Counted from the stretch's first letter, positions 47,354-56,639 are shown. The stretch is 64,000 nt of DNA from Chelativorans sp. YIM 93263 (GCF_028767125.1 NZ_JAKCWP010000005.1:62001-126000); one strand, 5' to 3'. Program-made: numbers and translations. The notes: generated by a model from the letters alone, not told the origin.

Positions 47354-49123
47354 TCACCTTTGGGCGAGCGGGTTTTGCAGTTGAACGTAGCCTGCCAGCG
47401 GGTCGGTAACGTCCGTGTTTTCGTTGATGTTGCCGAGCGAGAACATGAAGTTGCCCTTTGCGCCGATGGTCGGCGAGGAGAGCAGATAGTCGAGACACGT
47501 CCGGTCCTGGATCGGCTCGGCGGCGAGCTTTTCCAAAAACGCGCGGAAGCGGGCGAAGAACTCCTCCTCGTCGCCAAATCCGGCGGCGGCCAGCGCGCCG
47601 ACAACGGCGAAAGCGCCGTTGACGAACAGATAGTAGGCGACGATGCGGGCGGCCTCGTCCGCGCCGAAAACGTGGTCCTTGGCCGCTCCGGCTTCCGGCA
47701 GATGCTGTCTCAGCTCCGGCAGGAAGCTGCTGACATAGCCAGTGCCCTGGCAATCGCGGAAGTAGAGCCGGTCGGGCCATCCCTGCCGGAGGCCGAGAAC
47801 AAGGTTTTGCTGATGGGCGCCGAAGAGCAGCCCGAACTCACCTTGAGCGATAAGAAAAGGCCTGATAGCGACCTCTAGAAAGAGATCGAGCCAACGCTCG
47901 GCGATGCGTCCCGGCGCCTCGCTTTCGGCCTTGGCGATGCGGCGGATGAGATCGGCAAGGTGGCTATCGCGCTCGTCCGGGTGCCGTTCGCAAAGCGCGG
48001 CAAGGACGGCGGCTGAAGGCTGATCGGCGCCCTTGAACGGATTCTCGCGGAAGGAGACCATTGTTTCCTTGATGGTAGATCCATCGGGCGCGCGGAGCGC
48101 AAGCCATGCCGGTTCACCCATAACGTGAAACCCCGGGCAGCACTCTTTCAGTGCATCCCCGGTGGGACCCGTCAGCAGCCGGTAGACGGAAAGCCCGCGC
48201 GCGCATTCGTGCTCTTCCACGAGGCGGCGCGAATTGGTGAGCCGCAGGCTGAGCGAGAATTTCAGCATCCAGGCCACATCGGAGGAATACACCGTTCTGA
48301 GCGAGGTCGTCGCCCGCCATTTCGAGCTTCCCAGGCCGATGTCCATTATGCGGCCGGCGCGCATAAGCGCATCGATCGATGGCTCCTGCATCAGCCTTGC
48401 TGCCTGCCAGGGATGGAGTGGCATGAGCATCTTTCCGGGTGCGGCCCCGGTGCGTTCCATGAGTGCCGAATCGGGTGCGGCGAGTTCTTGCGTGGCTCCT
48501 GCCAGGCAGACCGGCGCCGCGCTTTCACCAGCCAGCAGATCCGGCTCGACCGCCCACCAGCGCAGGGAAAAGGCATTCCCGTATTCGGGACCGTAGCGGC
48601 GTGAATCCTCGCTCGTGAACTCGTCGCGGCTGCGCGGCGAAGGGTGTACCGCGTGCCCGAAGCGCAGGGCCTTCTCCGCCTCGATGAAGGAGGGATCGCC
48701 CGATGCAAAAGGGCGCTCTGCGCCAACCGCTTCGCTCACCTCCGCGACCGCGCAGGCACTGTCCAGAACACGGCGCAAGAAGAGTCCACGAGAGTTCAGG
48801 GAAGCACGCCCGCCGATATCGGCTTCACGCATCAGGAGGGTCACGAGCTCGGGCAGCGTGATCAGCTCGGCCGTGCCCTCGCTCCAGCTCACATGCATGG
48901 GATAGGCGAAAGCATGCGAGCCGCTTCGGGAATGGTGCGTGACCGGCACGCGAACCTCGGCACGCGAAGCCGGCAAGGAAAGGCAAAGCATATGGGAGGT
49001 GCCTTCCGGCTGGCCGCTTGAGCCCGCCTCTTCCATCCGCCATCCACTCCATTCCCGAATGAGCGCATTCAGGAAGCGGCTGCACGCCGGATCATATTTC
49101 AGGGTATCGACGGAGATCAACAT
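47354..49123 (-). CDS. iucA: NRPS-independent siderophore synthetase, IucA type
   Basis: A 589-residue IucA/IucC ligase, first gene of the siderophore operon, expected to attach the first hydroxamate arm to citrate. Motifs: HAVHPSPRSRDEF (the ATP and citrate motif region), MPLHPWQA, and GAHQQNLVLGL and YFRDCQGTGY toward the C-terminus. It starts with an ATG behind GGAGG. Together with the next three genes it reproduces the aerobactin order iucA-iucB-iucC-iucD. Confidence 0.87.
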   Translation of the reverse strand: MLISVDTLKYDPACSRFLNALIREWSGWRMEEAGSSGQPEGTSHMLCLSLPASRAEVRVPVTHHSRSGSHAFAYPMHVSWSEGTAELITLPELVTLLMREADIGGRASLNSRGLFLRRVLDSACAVAEVSEAVGAERPFASGDPSFIEAEKALRFGHAVHPSPRSRDEFTSEDSRRYGPEYGNAFSLRWWAVEPDLLAGESAAPVCLAGATQELAAPDSALMERTGAAPGKMLMPLHPWQAARLMQEPSIDALMRAGRIMDIGLGSSKWRATTSLRTVYSSDVAWMLKFSLSLRLTNSRRLVEEHECARGLSVYRLLTGPTGDALKECCPGFHVMGEPAWLALRAPDGSTIKETMVSFRENPFKGADQPSAAVLAALCERHPDERDSHLADLIRRIAKAESEAPGRIAERWLDLFLEVAIRPFLIAQGEFGLLFGAHQQNLVLGLRQGWPDRLYFRDCQGTGYVSSFLPELRQHLPEAGAAKDHVFGADEAARIVAYYLFVNGAFAVVGALAAAGFGDEEEFFARFRAFLEKLAAEPIQDRTCLDYLLSSPTIGAKGNFMFSLGNINENTDVTDPLAGYVQLQNPLAQR

Positions 49124-49242
49124 CGGTACACCTCCGCAGCGGCGCAGCTCCTAAAAGGAATGAACACCACCCTTCCAAACGGATTGAGATATAAGATATT
49201 ATATATATTATATATACAATTTAGAAGGCTTGGAGCGCTACC
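49124..49242. promoter_or_regulatory. Divergent promoter of the siderophore cluster
   Basis: 119 bases between the divergent synthetase and exporter genes. An alternating A/T stretch (49190-49216) should hold the -10 elements. TTTAGAAGGCTTGGA at 49220-49234 resembles one arm of the Irr-type TTTAGAA-N3-TTCTAAA element but the other arm is poor. I found no TGA-N9-TCA RirA-type box here. Confidence 0.45.
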
Positions 49243-50430
49243 ATGGTGGAGATAGCGGGGGTTCGGCCCAATGCACGCGCGCTGGCCGGCCGGCTTGCCT
49301 TCGGTGTCTCCGCTATCGGCTTCGGGCAATCGGCCTTCATCGCTCTCGTGCCCCTGATTGCCGTGCAGACCGGGCTCGGCACTGGCGAAATCGGCATGGC
49401 AGCGGCCTTGGGCGCGCTCGCCTTCGTCGCCGGTGCACCCATTTGCGGGTCCCTCGGTGCACGCTTCGGCCATGGACGCACCTTGTGTGCACTTGGGCTT
49501 GTGGTGCTTTGCGGACAGCTTCTTCTCGCCGGACTGATCTGGACAACCGCCCTGGCGCCGCTGCTCGCCCTGGCCGTTCTCATAACCTCGCGGTTGGTCT
49601 ATGGCTTCGGCGCGTCGGGGGTAATCCCGGTCGCGCAAAGCTGGGTGTGCCGGTCGGCTGCCGAGGAACAGCATCGAGGATTGCTGGCGCTGCTCAGCGC
49701 CGGGCTTGGAACCGGACGCATCCTCGGTTCCGTGGCCGCAATGACGGCGAGCCTGGCGGCGCAGCTTCCGTTCCTCCTTCTCGTGCTGAGCCCAATAAGT
49801 CTGCTCTTCGTGCCAAGGGAGAAGCGGCTTTCCCCAGCTCTCGATACCGACGAGAAAAAGCGCCTCTTTCCCTTCGACCGCCGCATTCTGCCCTTCCTGG
49901 CGATCGGCTTTTGCCTGATGGTGGGTTTCGGCCAGGTGCAGATGATGCTGGGGCCGATACTGGAGGCGAAGCTCGGCCTGACAGCCTCTTCCGCCACCAG
50001 TGCCACCGGCCTCATTCTCACCCTTGTCGCCGCAGCCATGATCCTCGTTCAGGTCTTCGCCATTCCCCGCCTGCCTTTCGATCAAGGTATCGGCGTGACA
50101 ACGGGCTCTATCCTGCTGGCACTTGGCGCGCTGACCGTTGTCGCAAGCGGCGGGTTCGCCCTCTGCGCGGTGGGGCTGGTCATCGGCGGAATCGGTGTTG
50201 CCATTGCCTCGCCCACCTATCTCGCCTGGCTCGTCTCCCGGGTCCAGCCGCGCGAGCAGGGTGCAGCTGCCGGATGGCTGGCGAGCGCCCACGTGCTGGG
50301 TCAGGGCGCGGGCGCCGTCATAGGCGGCTACGCCTTCGCCCTGTGGCCGCCGTTGCCGCTCCTTTTCTGCGCCGCGCCTGCCGGGGCGATTGCAGTGGCG
50401 GCCTGGTCGATAAAGCCCGGCAGGAGCTAA
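49243..50430 (+). CDS. MFS transporter, probable siderophore exporter
   Basis: A 395-residue major facilitator protein with about 12 membrane segments. The intracellular loop between segments 2 and 3 reads GARFGHGRTL, and the second half contains AWLVSRVQPREQGAAAGWLAS. It is transcribed divergently from the siderophore synthesis operon across a 119-base shared promoter, so export of the finished siderophore is the simplest role. It ends 29 bases from the convergent importer gene. Confidence 0.8.
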   Translation: MVEIAGVRPNARALAGRLAFGVSAIGFGQSAFIALVPLIAVQTGLGTGEIGMAAALGALAFVAGAPICGSLGARFGHGRTLCALGLVVLCGQLLLAGLIWTTALAPLLALAVLITSRLVYGFGASGVIPVAQSWVCRSAAEEQHRGLLALLSAGLGTGRILGSVAAMTASLAAQLPFLLLVLSPISLLFVPREKRLSPALDTDEKKRLFPFDRRILPFLAIGFCLMVGFGQVQMMLGPILEAKLGLTASSATSATGLILTLVAAAMILVQVFAIPRLPFDQGIGVTTGSILLALGALTVVASGGFALCAVGLVIGGIGVAIASPTYLAWLVSRVQPREQGAAAGWLASAHVLGQGAGAVIGGYAFALWPPLPLLFCAAPAGAIAVAAWSIKPGRS

Positions 50431-50459
50431 CGACCGGGAGACGTGTGCAAAATTCGTGT

Positions 50460-51740
50460 TCATCGCCCCTGCCCTCCCCCGGGAGTGGCAACGGCCATGC
50501 CGACAGTCGCGCCATTCGCCCGCAGCATCAGCATCGTTGCCACCACTGCCGCGCCCGACAGTGCCGCGGAGATGCCAAAGAGAGCGCTGTAGCCCAGGAG
50601 ATCGGCGAGCGCGCCTGAGGACATGGAACCGGCGAGATAGACGATAAGCTGACCGCAGGCGAGAATGGTGAAGTCGGTTCCCGGTTGCTCCGAGGAGGTC
50701 ACGCTCATGAAGAGGCTATAGAGCGCGACGATCTCCATATAGCGGATCAGCGTCTGAAACGCTGAGGCACCGTAGAGCGGCCACACGCCCAGAATGGCGC
50801 CTGACGCATGCAGTGCAAAGACGAGGAAGCACACGGTTCTCAAGCTTCCCAGCAGGCCGAGAACGGGTGCAACGCCCCAGCGCCGAAGCAGTATGGCTGC
50901 AATGACCGAGCCGGCGAGACCGGCAGTGGCCGCCGACGCGCCGGAAAGATAACCGATGATGTCAAGCGGGATGCCCGCATCGACCAGATACGAGCCCTCC
51001 ATCGCCTTCACCAGCCCCTCGCTTGCGCGATAGATAAGCGCGATCCAGAGGATCTGCCGCGCTTCCGGGCGGCGCAAGAAAGCCATAATAGAGGGGCGCG
51101 AAAGCCGCGCTCCGGACTGCTCCGATGCGGGGTCGGTTTCGCGCATGGCAAAGGCAGCGGCGAGCGGCAGGAGAGAGATGAGGGCTATCGTGCCCAGCAT
51201 GACGTCCCATCCCGCGTAGTGGTAGAGCACGAGCCCCATTGTCCCGCCCGCAATCACCCCGAAAGCGACCGCGCCGCCCTGGATGGCGTTGCCGATCGGC
51301 CGCTCCTCCGGCTCGAGATACTTCGAGGCATAGCCGTCGGTGGCGATGTCCTGGGTGGACAATAGCAGCGAAGCAAGGAAGCCGATGGCGAAGATCGCCC
51401 ATACATCGTTTGGCTCGACCGCCATCAGCGACAGAATGGCGGCAATGATGCCGCACTGGGTGATGATCACCCAGCCAGCGCGATGGGATCTCGCAAAGGG
51501 CCGTACGCGGTCCACAAGGGGTGCCCAGAGAAATTTCAGGACCAGCGGCAGGAGCAGGATCGAAAAGAAGCCGATCGCGGTGCGGGAGACGTCCTGTTCG
51601 CGCAGAATCGGCGGCAGGGCGGCAGCGAAGAGATAGGTAGGAATGCCTTGCGCCAGATAAAGGCCCGCCAGCACGACAAAGAGCCGGTAGCGCGGCTTGC
51701 CGGCAGCCTCCACCGCCGGGGATGTGTCCGTTGCGATCAT
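50460..51740 (-). CDS. MFS siderophore importer (RhtX/FptX type)
   Basis: A 426-residue inner-membrane permease with 12 predicted segments. It resembles the RhtX/FptX family that carries intact siderophores across the inner membrane in place of an ABC system: RLFVVLAGLYLAQGIPTYLF, LKFLWAPLVDRVRPF, STQDIATDGYASKYL. The start overlaps the preceding small gene by four bases. Downstream of the receptor gene in the same operon, it completes outer- and inner-membrane uptake. AmpG-like sugar permeases are related but less likely here. Confidence 0.82.
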   Translation of the reverse strand: MIATDTSPAVEAAGKPRYRLFVVLAGLYLAQGIPTYLFAAALPPILREQDVSRTAIGFFSILLLPLVLKFLWAPLVDRVRPFARSHRAGWVIITQCGIIAAILSLMAVEPNDVWAIFAIGFLASLLLSTQDIATDGYASKYLEPEERPIGNAIQGGAVAFGVIAGGTMGLVLYHYAGWDVMLGTIALISLLPLAAAFAMRETDPASEQSGARLSRPSIMAFLRRPEARQILWIALIYRASEGLVKAMEGSYLVDAGIPLDIIGYLSGASAATAGLAGSVIAAILLRRWGVAPVLGLLGSLRTVCFLVFALHASGAILGVWPLYGASAFQTLIRYMEIVALYSLFMSVTSSEQPGTDFTILACGQLIVYLAGSMSSGALADLLGYSALFGISAALSGAAVVATMLMLRANGATVGMAVATPGGGQGR

Positions 51741-52117
51741 GATCCGGCCTCCTCCGGCAAATGAGCGGCGAGGAAGAGTTCGGCGGCGTCGCTCCTGTCC
51801 GTCACGAGAACCGGGAAGCTCCACAATCCGCTGAAAGTACGCTGCATCTCCTCGCTGGGATTTTTGCGGACGATGGCGGTCGCGCGGCACGTCGCGTTCA
51901 TTTTCTCACGCGTCGCCTTGAACCAGAGATTCTGTGCCTTGCGCTGTACCTGCGGCAGGTCGAGCGGTATGCGGAAGGTGACCAGAAGCACGAACGGATC
52001 AGTTACGCCTGAAATCTCGTGAAGCGCGGCGATGTACCGCTCGGGATCGTCACTCCCGGCCGGCGCGTCGATGATCAGCGACAGAACCGCCCCTTCCCGA
52101 TCCAGATGCACGGCCAT
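51737..52117 (-). CDS. Hypothetical protein in the siderophore uptake operon
   Basis: A 126-residue soluble protein without signal peptide, coded between receptor and importer with 10- and 4-base junctions, so clearly co-transcribed. The sequence alternates strands and helices (LSLIIDAPAGSDDPERYIA, VLLVTFRIPLDL) and might be STAS-like. I recognise no family with confidence. Its position suggests an accessory role in siderophore uptake or iron release. Confidence 0.65.
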   Translation of the reverse strand: MAVHLDREGAVLSLIIDAPAGSDDPERYIAALHEISGVTDPFVLLVTFRIPLDLPQVQRKAQNLWFKATREKMNATCRATAIVRKNPSEEMQRTFSGLWSFPVLVTDRSDAAELFLAAHLPEEAGS

Positions 52118-52127
52118 GGCCGCATCC

Positions 52128-54335
52128 TCAGAATGTCATCTTGTAGGATGCGAAGACTGAGCGCCCCAGCCCCGCGACCGGAGCGCCGCGCGTGGCGGTT
52201 GCGCTGGGGTTTATATACTCCTCGTCGAAGAGATTGCGCACGGCCAGACTGAGCTTGCCATCATTGTCGAAGGATTTTGCCACCGCCACATTGACCAGCG
52301 TCGCGTCATCGATTTCGTTGCCCTCGATGCGGTCGCGCCCGGAGAAATGCTCCACCTCGCCGCGCGCTTCGAAGCCATTGCCGAAATACGCGTTCACGTA
52401 GGCAAGGCCCTTCCAGGTCGATGAAATGCGGTTGTTCGGCAGATACTCGCCATCGCCGATAGAGCCATCACCGTTCTCGTCGTACTTACCTTCGGTGTAG
52501 CCGAGAATGCCGCCGACCGTGAACATGGCATTGATGTCGTATTCGGCGTTCGCCTCCACGCCCCAGATGCGCTCCTTCTGCTGGGTAACGCGATTGGCCT
52601 CGAAATCGTAGTTCACACCGTCCTTGGACGTCGAAAGGTATGCGCTGACGCTGCCGCGCAAGTCGCCCCAATCGCCGCGCAGACCTGCTTCATAGGTGTT
52701 CACCAGTTGCGGCTCCGGCGCGATATTGCCGTAGCTGACGGTGAAATCGGGCATTCCGCCGCAGCCGAAGGAAGCGAGCAATCCCCCATAAGCATCGCAC
52801 GCTTCCGCCGTGGTATTCAGACCGGCGCGGCGGGTAAAGGCGCCGATGTCGGTCAGGCTGTAGCCTTGCGAGAAGTTTCCAAACGCCTGAAGGTCATCCG
52901 TGACGTCGAAAACGGCGCCGGCATTGAAGCTGAAAGCGTTGTAGTCGAAAGAACCGCCGAGCACATCAATGGCCGGAAACGCCATCCCAAACTGTCCAGC
53001 ATAGGCTTCCGGCCGCTCGAAGTCGTCAACGTCAAGGAAGAATTGGTCGAAGCGGACACCGCCCTGAATCCGGAAGCGGTCGGTGATTGGAACCTCGGCC
53101 TGTGCAAAGGCAGCAATCGAATGCTGCATCATCGGCGAGATGACGTTCCAGCCGTTCGTAAGCTTCTGGCTGGTCTCGTCATAGGTGTAGTCCGCACCCC
53201 AGGTGACGGTGCTGCCTTCGAAAAGGAAATCGGTCGGCGTGTTGACCGTCAGGTTCAGGCCGGCCCTATCGCTATGGAGGGCAGACTGGTTGAAAGCGGC
53301 CGTCGGGTTCGAGGGATCGCCCGAATAGTAAACCATGGAGTTGACAGCGGAGAACTTGGTAAAGGGCGACCGCTTGAAGATCTTGTTGTAATAGGCCTTC
53401 ACCTCCAAATCGCCCAGAGCGAAGGCGCTGTCGGTGTATTTGGCGGTGATATATTTGGAATTTTCCTCCAGAGGCTCGCCCGTATAGGAATCGGAAAAAT
53501 CCGGCGAGACCGGGTCTGTCGTGTAGTCAGTGAACCAGTCTGGTTTTTGTTCCGCATAGGTCCAGTCGACGCTCACTTCGAAACGCCGCGGTCCGCTCTC
53601 GTATCCCAGGACACCGAACAGGTCCGCCGAGCCGGTGCGGTCGCCGCCACCCTGGCCGAGCATTGCATCGGATGCCATCTCATTGCCGTAGCCGTCATAG
53701 GTGCGGCGGGTAAGCTCACCCGTGGCGGAAAAGATGTAGTCGAAATTGTCCTTCCGGCCCTCGACGGTGATGCTCGTTTCGGGAGCGGCCGACTTGCCGA
53801 TGTTTTCGGTGAAGGCGGTTACCCCCGTACGAACGGTGACGGTGGGCTTTTCGCTTGTTCCGCGCTTCGTGATGAAGTTGATCGTGCCGCCCGTCGCGCC
53901 TGCGCCATAAAGGCTCGAGGATCCGTTCACCACCTCAACGCGCTCGACTGTATCGAGATTGATCATGGAGAGTATGCGTGAGACATCACGCAGCGGCGTG
54001 TTGCGCGGCACGCCGTCGACCATGATCAGAACGCCGCGGCCGCGGAAGGTCTCCGACGCGCCGGAGATAGTCTGGTTGGAAGGGGAGAAGCCGGGCACCA
54101 GGCGCTCGACAAGATCGGTGGCGTTAGGCGAAATCTCCATCGCCTGCTCGATCTCGTCACGCTCCAGAACCATCACCGACTGCGCAACGCCCGCTATCGA
54201 GCTTTCCTCGCGGCCGGCCGTGACCACCAGCCGGTCAAGGAGCGTGCCCGCGCCATCACCCGGCGACGCCTGCTGTGCCAAGGCGGGAGAGACAAGACAG
54301 GTCGAGATGAGACAAGGCCAGATCCGCGACAGCAT
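52128..54335 (-). CDS. TonB-dependent siderophore receptor (IutA/RhtA-like)
   Basis: A 735-residue outer-membrane receptor. A signal peptide of about 20 residues ends ALA. The plug domain begins near RLVVTAGREESS and contains ERVEVVNGSSSLYGAGATGGT. The rest is the 22-strand barrel ending in a C-terminal Phe (ASYKMTF). A RirA-type box lies 80 bases upstream. Next to iucABCD-type genes, aerobactin-like ferric citrate-hydroxamate is the likely ligand, as for IutA and RhtA. Confidence 0.92.
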   Translation of the reverse strand: MLSRIWPCLISTCLVSPALAQQASPGDGAGTLLDRLVVTAGREESSIAGVAQSVMVLERDEIEQAMEISPNATDLVERLVPGFSPSNQTISGASETFRGRGVLIMVDGVPRNTPLRDVSRILSMINLDTVERVEVVNGSSSLYGAGATGGTINFITKRGTSEKPTVTVRTGVTAFTENIGKSAAPETSITVEGRKDNFDYIFSATGELTRRTYDGYGNEMASDAMLGQGGGDRTGSADLFGVLGYESGPRRFEVSVDWTYAEQKPDWFTDYTTDPVSPDFSDSYTGEPLEENSKYITAKYTDSAFALGDLEVKAYYNKIFKRSPFTKFSAVNSMVYYSGDPSNPTAAFNQSALHSDRAGLNLTVNTPTDFLFEGSTVTWGADYTYDETSQKLTNGWNVISPMMQHSIAAFAQAEVPITDRFRIQGGVRFDQFFLDVDDFERPEAYAGQFGMAFPAIDVLGGSFDYNAFSFNAGAVFDVTDDLQAFGNFSQGYSLTDIGAFTRRAGLNTTAEACDAYGGLLASFGCGGMPDFTVSYGNIAPEPQLVNTYEAGLRGDWGDLRGSVSAYLSTSKDGVNYDFEANRVTQQKERIWGVEANAEYDINAMFTVGGILGYTEGKYDENGDGSIGDGEYLPNNRISSTWKGLAYVNAYFGNGFEARGEVEHFSGRDRIEGNEIDDATLVNVAVAKSFDNDGKLSLAVRNLFDEEYINPSATATRGAPVAGLGRSVFASYKMTF

Positions 54336-54414
54336 GAAGCACCCTCACAAGTTATTATTCTTGTCGCTGGGTAGCTGCGTTCAGCGGCCTGGCTGCCCGT
54401 CCTCCTAGAAAAGA

Positions 54415-54429
54415 TGACTGTAATTGTCA
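54415..54429. promoter_or_regulatory. Iron-responsive operator of RirA type
   Basis: TGACTGTAATTGTCA is an exact TGA-N9-TCA dyad, the consensus reported for the rhizobial iron regulator RirA. It lies 80 bases before the receptor start, in an A/T-rich stretch where the promoter should be. It predicts repression when iron is sufficient. Confidence 0.65.
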
Positions 54430-54588
54430 AGATACAATGCCTCGACAAAACTCTTTTGGACTGCCCAATTCCCATCAATGCATGTATCGGATCGCAGGTA
54501 GCCTGTGGATAGTTGCGTTTTCCGCACGCCCTGGATGCCGGTTTGTAATGCCAGGCTTGGGTGCATTCGGCGCTACTGCCGACACGCT

Positions 54589-55509
54589 TTATTTTTGCTT
54601 GGCACCGGCAGGACTACGCGAGTGAGCACTGCAGCAGTTTTTGAATTTCTTGCCCGACCCGCAAGGGCACGGGTCGTTCCCGCTGCGCTGTAGTGCACCA
54701 ATCAGTGGCAGCACCAAGGATGCTGGCAACCAACTTGCAGCCATGGCTGCAAGTTTGGCTGATATGCCCGGGACGATGAGACGTCGGCGAGATTTGAACC
54801 CTCGCCACGCGCACTCGGCCACATCGTCGGGGTTCAGTGCCGGCAGGATTCGGAAGAGGGCGGCGTGCTTTGCTCCCGAATCCGCAAGGAAGTTCGTCCG
54901 CACAGGCCCCGGTGCGATGCAAGTGACAGTGACTCCGGTGCGGCGGAGCTCCTGGTGGAGTGCCTGCGAAAAGGAGCGTACAAAGGATTTGCTAGCGTAG
55001 TAGGATGCCATATACGGCCCTGCCGCGAAACCGGCTACCGAACTGAAATTGATTACGCCGCCTCGACCACGCTTCACCATTTCCGGGAGGAACCGAAGCG
55101 TCAGTTCACTGAGCACGTGGATATTGAGATCGAGAATGCCAAGCTGCTCATCGAGAGGAAGAGCAGTCGCCGCGCCGCGCCGGCCATATCCGGCACTGTT
55201 GACGAGCGTGTCGCAGACGAGATGATTTTCGAGAAGAAAGCGCTCGACGCGTGCTGGAGCGCCATCGTTCAGCAAATCCAACTCAAGGATGAACGGTTCG
55301 CCACCCGCTTGACGCACCTCCCTCGCCACCTCTTGGAGCCCAGCCGAGGCCCGTGCAACGAGAACGATCGCAGCGCCCTCCCGAGCAGCCACCTTTGCAA
55401 TAGCCCGGCCGATCCCCGCTGACGCCCCAGTCACGACAATGGCTCCTCGACGATCGTGCGATGGGTCCGTGAAGGAATCTGTCGTGGTGTGGTCAGAACT
55501 AGGAATCAT
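54589..55509 (-). CDS. Short-chain dehydrogenase fused to a C-terminal SEC-C motif
   Basis: A 306-residue protein. Residues 20-270 are a classical SDR: TGASAGIG (27-34) for NAD(P), NSAG (104-107), catalytic Ser156/157 and Tyr170-x3-Lys174. The C-terminal part has a hydrophobic stretch (LPASLVLPLIGAL) and then the zinc-binding SEC-C motif DPCPCGSGKKFKNCC at 279-293, normally found at the end of SecA and on nucleic-acid or protein-handling enzymes. An SDR carrying SEC-C is an unusual architecture. The ATG at 55509 has no strong ribosome binding site, and an internal start is possible. Substrate unknown. Confidence 0.85.
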   Translation of the reverse strand: MIPSSDHTTTDSFTDPSHDRRGAIVVTGASAGIGRAIAKVAAREGAAIVLVARASAGLQEVAREVRQAGGEPFILELDLLNDGAPARVERFLLENHLVCDTLVNSAGYGRRGAATALPLDEQLGILDLNIHVLSELTLRFLPEMVKRGRGGVINFSSVAGFAAGPYMASYYASKSFVRSFSQALHQELRRTGVTVTCIAPGPVRTNFLADSGAKHAALFRILPALNPDDVAECAWRGFKSRRRLIVPGISAKLAAMAASWLPASLVLPLIGALQRSGNDPCPCGSGKKFKNCCSAHSRSPAGAKQK

Positions 55510-55555
55510 CAGCGCCGAAATCGGAATGTGATCTCATTGTTTGTCACAACTCCAC

Positions 55556-56338
55556 TCACCGTTTCGGCTCTCTCTGTCGTTCGGGATCGCCAGCCGAGCG
55601 GCCGAGCGCCTTCAGTTCGTCCGCGATGGCACCGTTCAGAATTTCTTCGAACCGTGCTAGCGCACGAGCAACATCCGCGCCATCCATAACCCTGTGGTCA
55701 TAGTGGATGCGGACGCAAACGGAGCCATCATTGTCAATCGTGCCATAGTTGAGAAGGGTTGTCAGCGGTGTGAGCGGGTTAAGCGATTCCGCCCCCAGCC
55801 CCGAATAGACGGAAAGCTGAAATGTGCCAAAATAATTCGCCCGCTGTCGGCCCAGATTCAGACTGACCCACATCAGCGCTCGCCTGATCCACGCTGGTGC
55901 ACGCGCCAGCCTCAAGGCGCGCCGGAACTCCTTGACCTCAAGGACGGGGCTGGCCCGCACGTCCCGTAAAATCTCTCCCAAGCGCTGTATGGATTGTTGC
56001 TCCGGACCTTTCACGAGGCTGAACAGAACCGCTCGTTCGCCTTTATAATTGCGTTCATGCGTAATTGAGGCCACGCTCATCGGGTATTCGTATAGATGCG
56101 GTGTGGGCAGTTTGACGTACGCGCGCCGCAGTTCCGGCACTTCCTGGGCAAGAAGCGCATAGCCCTTCAGAAACAGCACGGTCCAGGACGGTTTCGGATC
56201 CAGGCCTGCCCTTGCCTGCACCAACGGCTCAAGCCGCATTTGCCGTTGAACGGCAACCCTTGGAATCTTGATCGAAAACCGCATGAGATCGCCGACCAGG
56301 CGCCGGGGATCGGAAAGCTTAACCGCTCTACCTCGCAT
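55556..56338 (-). CDS. Stand-alone acyltransferase resembling 2-oxoacid dehydrogenase E2 catalytic domain
   Basis: A 260-residue protein containing only the trimer-forming catalytic fold of E2/chloramphenicol-acetyltransferase enzymes. The active-site motif is YDHRVMDGADVARAL near the C-terminus (HRxxDG), with FGTFQLSVYSGLG earlier. There is no lipoyl domain and no peripheral-subunit-binding domain, and no E1 or E3 gene nearby, so it is not part of a normal dehydrogenase complex. It probably transfers acyl groups from CoA to a small molecule or lipid. Its stop lies 46 bases before the SDR gene in the same direction. Confidence 0.8.
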   Translation of the reverse strand: MRGRAVKLSDPRRLVGDLMRFSIKIPRVAVQRQMRLEPLVQARAGLDPKPSWTVLFLKGYALLAQEVPELRRAYVKLPTPHLYEYPMSVASITHERNYKGERAVLFSLVKGPEQQSIQRLGEILRDVRASPVLEVKEFRRALRLARAPAWIRRALMWVSLNLGRQRANYFGTFQLSVYSGLGAESLNPLTPLTTLLNYGTIDNDGSVCVRIHYDHRVMDGADVARALARFEEILNGAIADELKALGRSAGDPERQREPKR

Positions 56339-56347
56339 CGGCTTTCT

Positions 56348-56608
56348 CTAGAGGCTGGTAAGGACTTGGGGTGGAGACTGCATCAGAGCCGAAATCGCTC
56401 CTGGACAAGAGTAAAACGTTGTCGACAGAAATGTCCCACGGACGCGCTTCGCTACGCCACGTCCAACCGACTTTTGATTCAGGTCCTTAGCCGCCTTCAG
56501 GGCGCGCGGGGTATGGCAAAGAACCTCCCATTGCGTCGTCGCCGCCCCCTGTAAGGGGATAACTCGTCCCACGAAAAGCCCTCCTTGATCTGAAAAATTG
56601 TCGCTCAT
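56348..56608 (-). CDS. Doubtful small ORF before the acyltransferase gene
   Basis: An 86-codon frame beginning MSDNFSDQGG, with an internal GTG behind a strong AAGGAGG site that would give 74 residues. It ends nine bases before the acyltransferase start. The composition is unremarkable, no family is recognised and the C-terminal half looks random. It could be a small real gene or part of the leader of the acyltransferase message. Confidence 0.25.
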   Translation of the reverse strand: MSDNFSDQGGLFVGRVIPLQGAATTQWEVLCHTPRALKAAKDLNQKSVGRGVAKRVRGTFLSTTFYSCPGAISALMQSPPQVLTSL

Positions 56609-56639
56609 ATCGCGTTTCAAAAACAATCGATCGCGCGGG

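Noticed and set aside
49190-49216. AT-rich alternating tract as a replication origin
   Set aside because: It is only about 27 bases, with no iterons or DnaA boxes, and sits between divergent genes, so it is better read as promoter DNA.
54780-54810. A tRNA T-arm-like stretch (GATTTGAACCC)
   Set aside because: It lies in frame inside the SDR gene. No acceptor stem, D arm or anticodon arm can be built around it.
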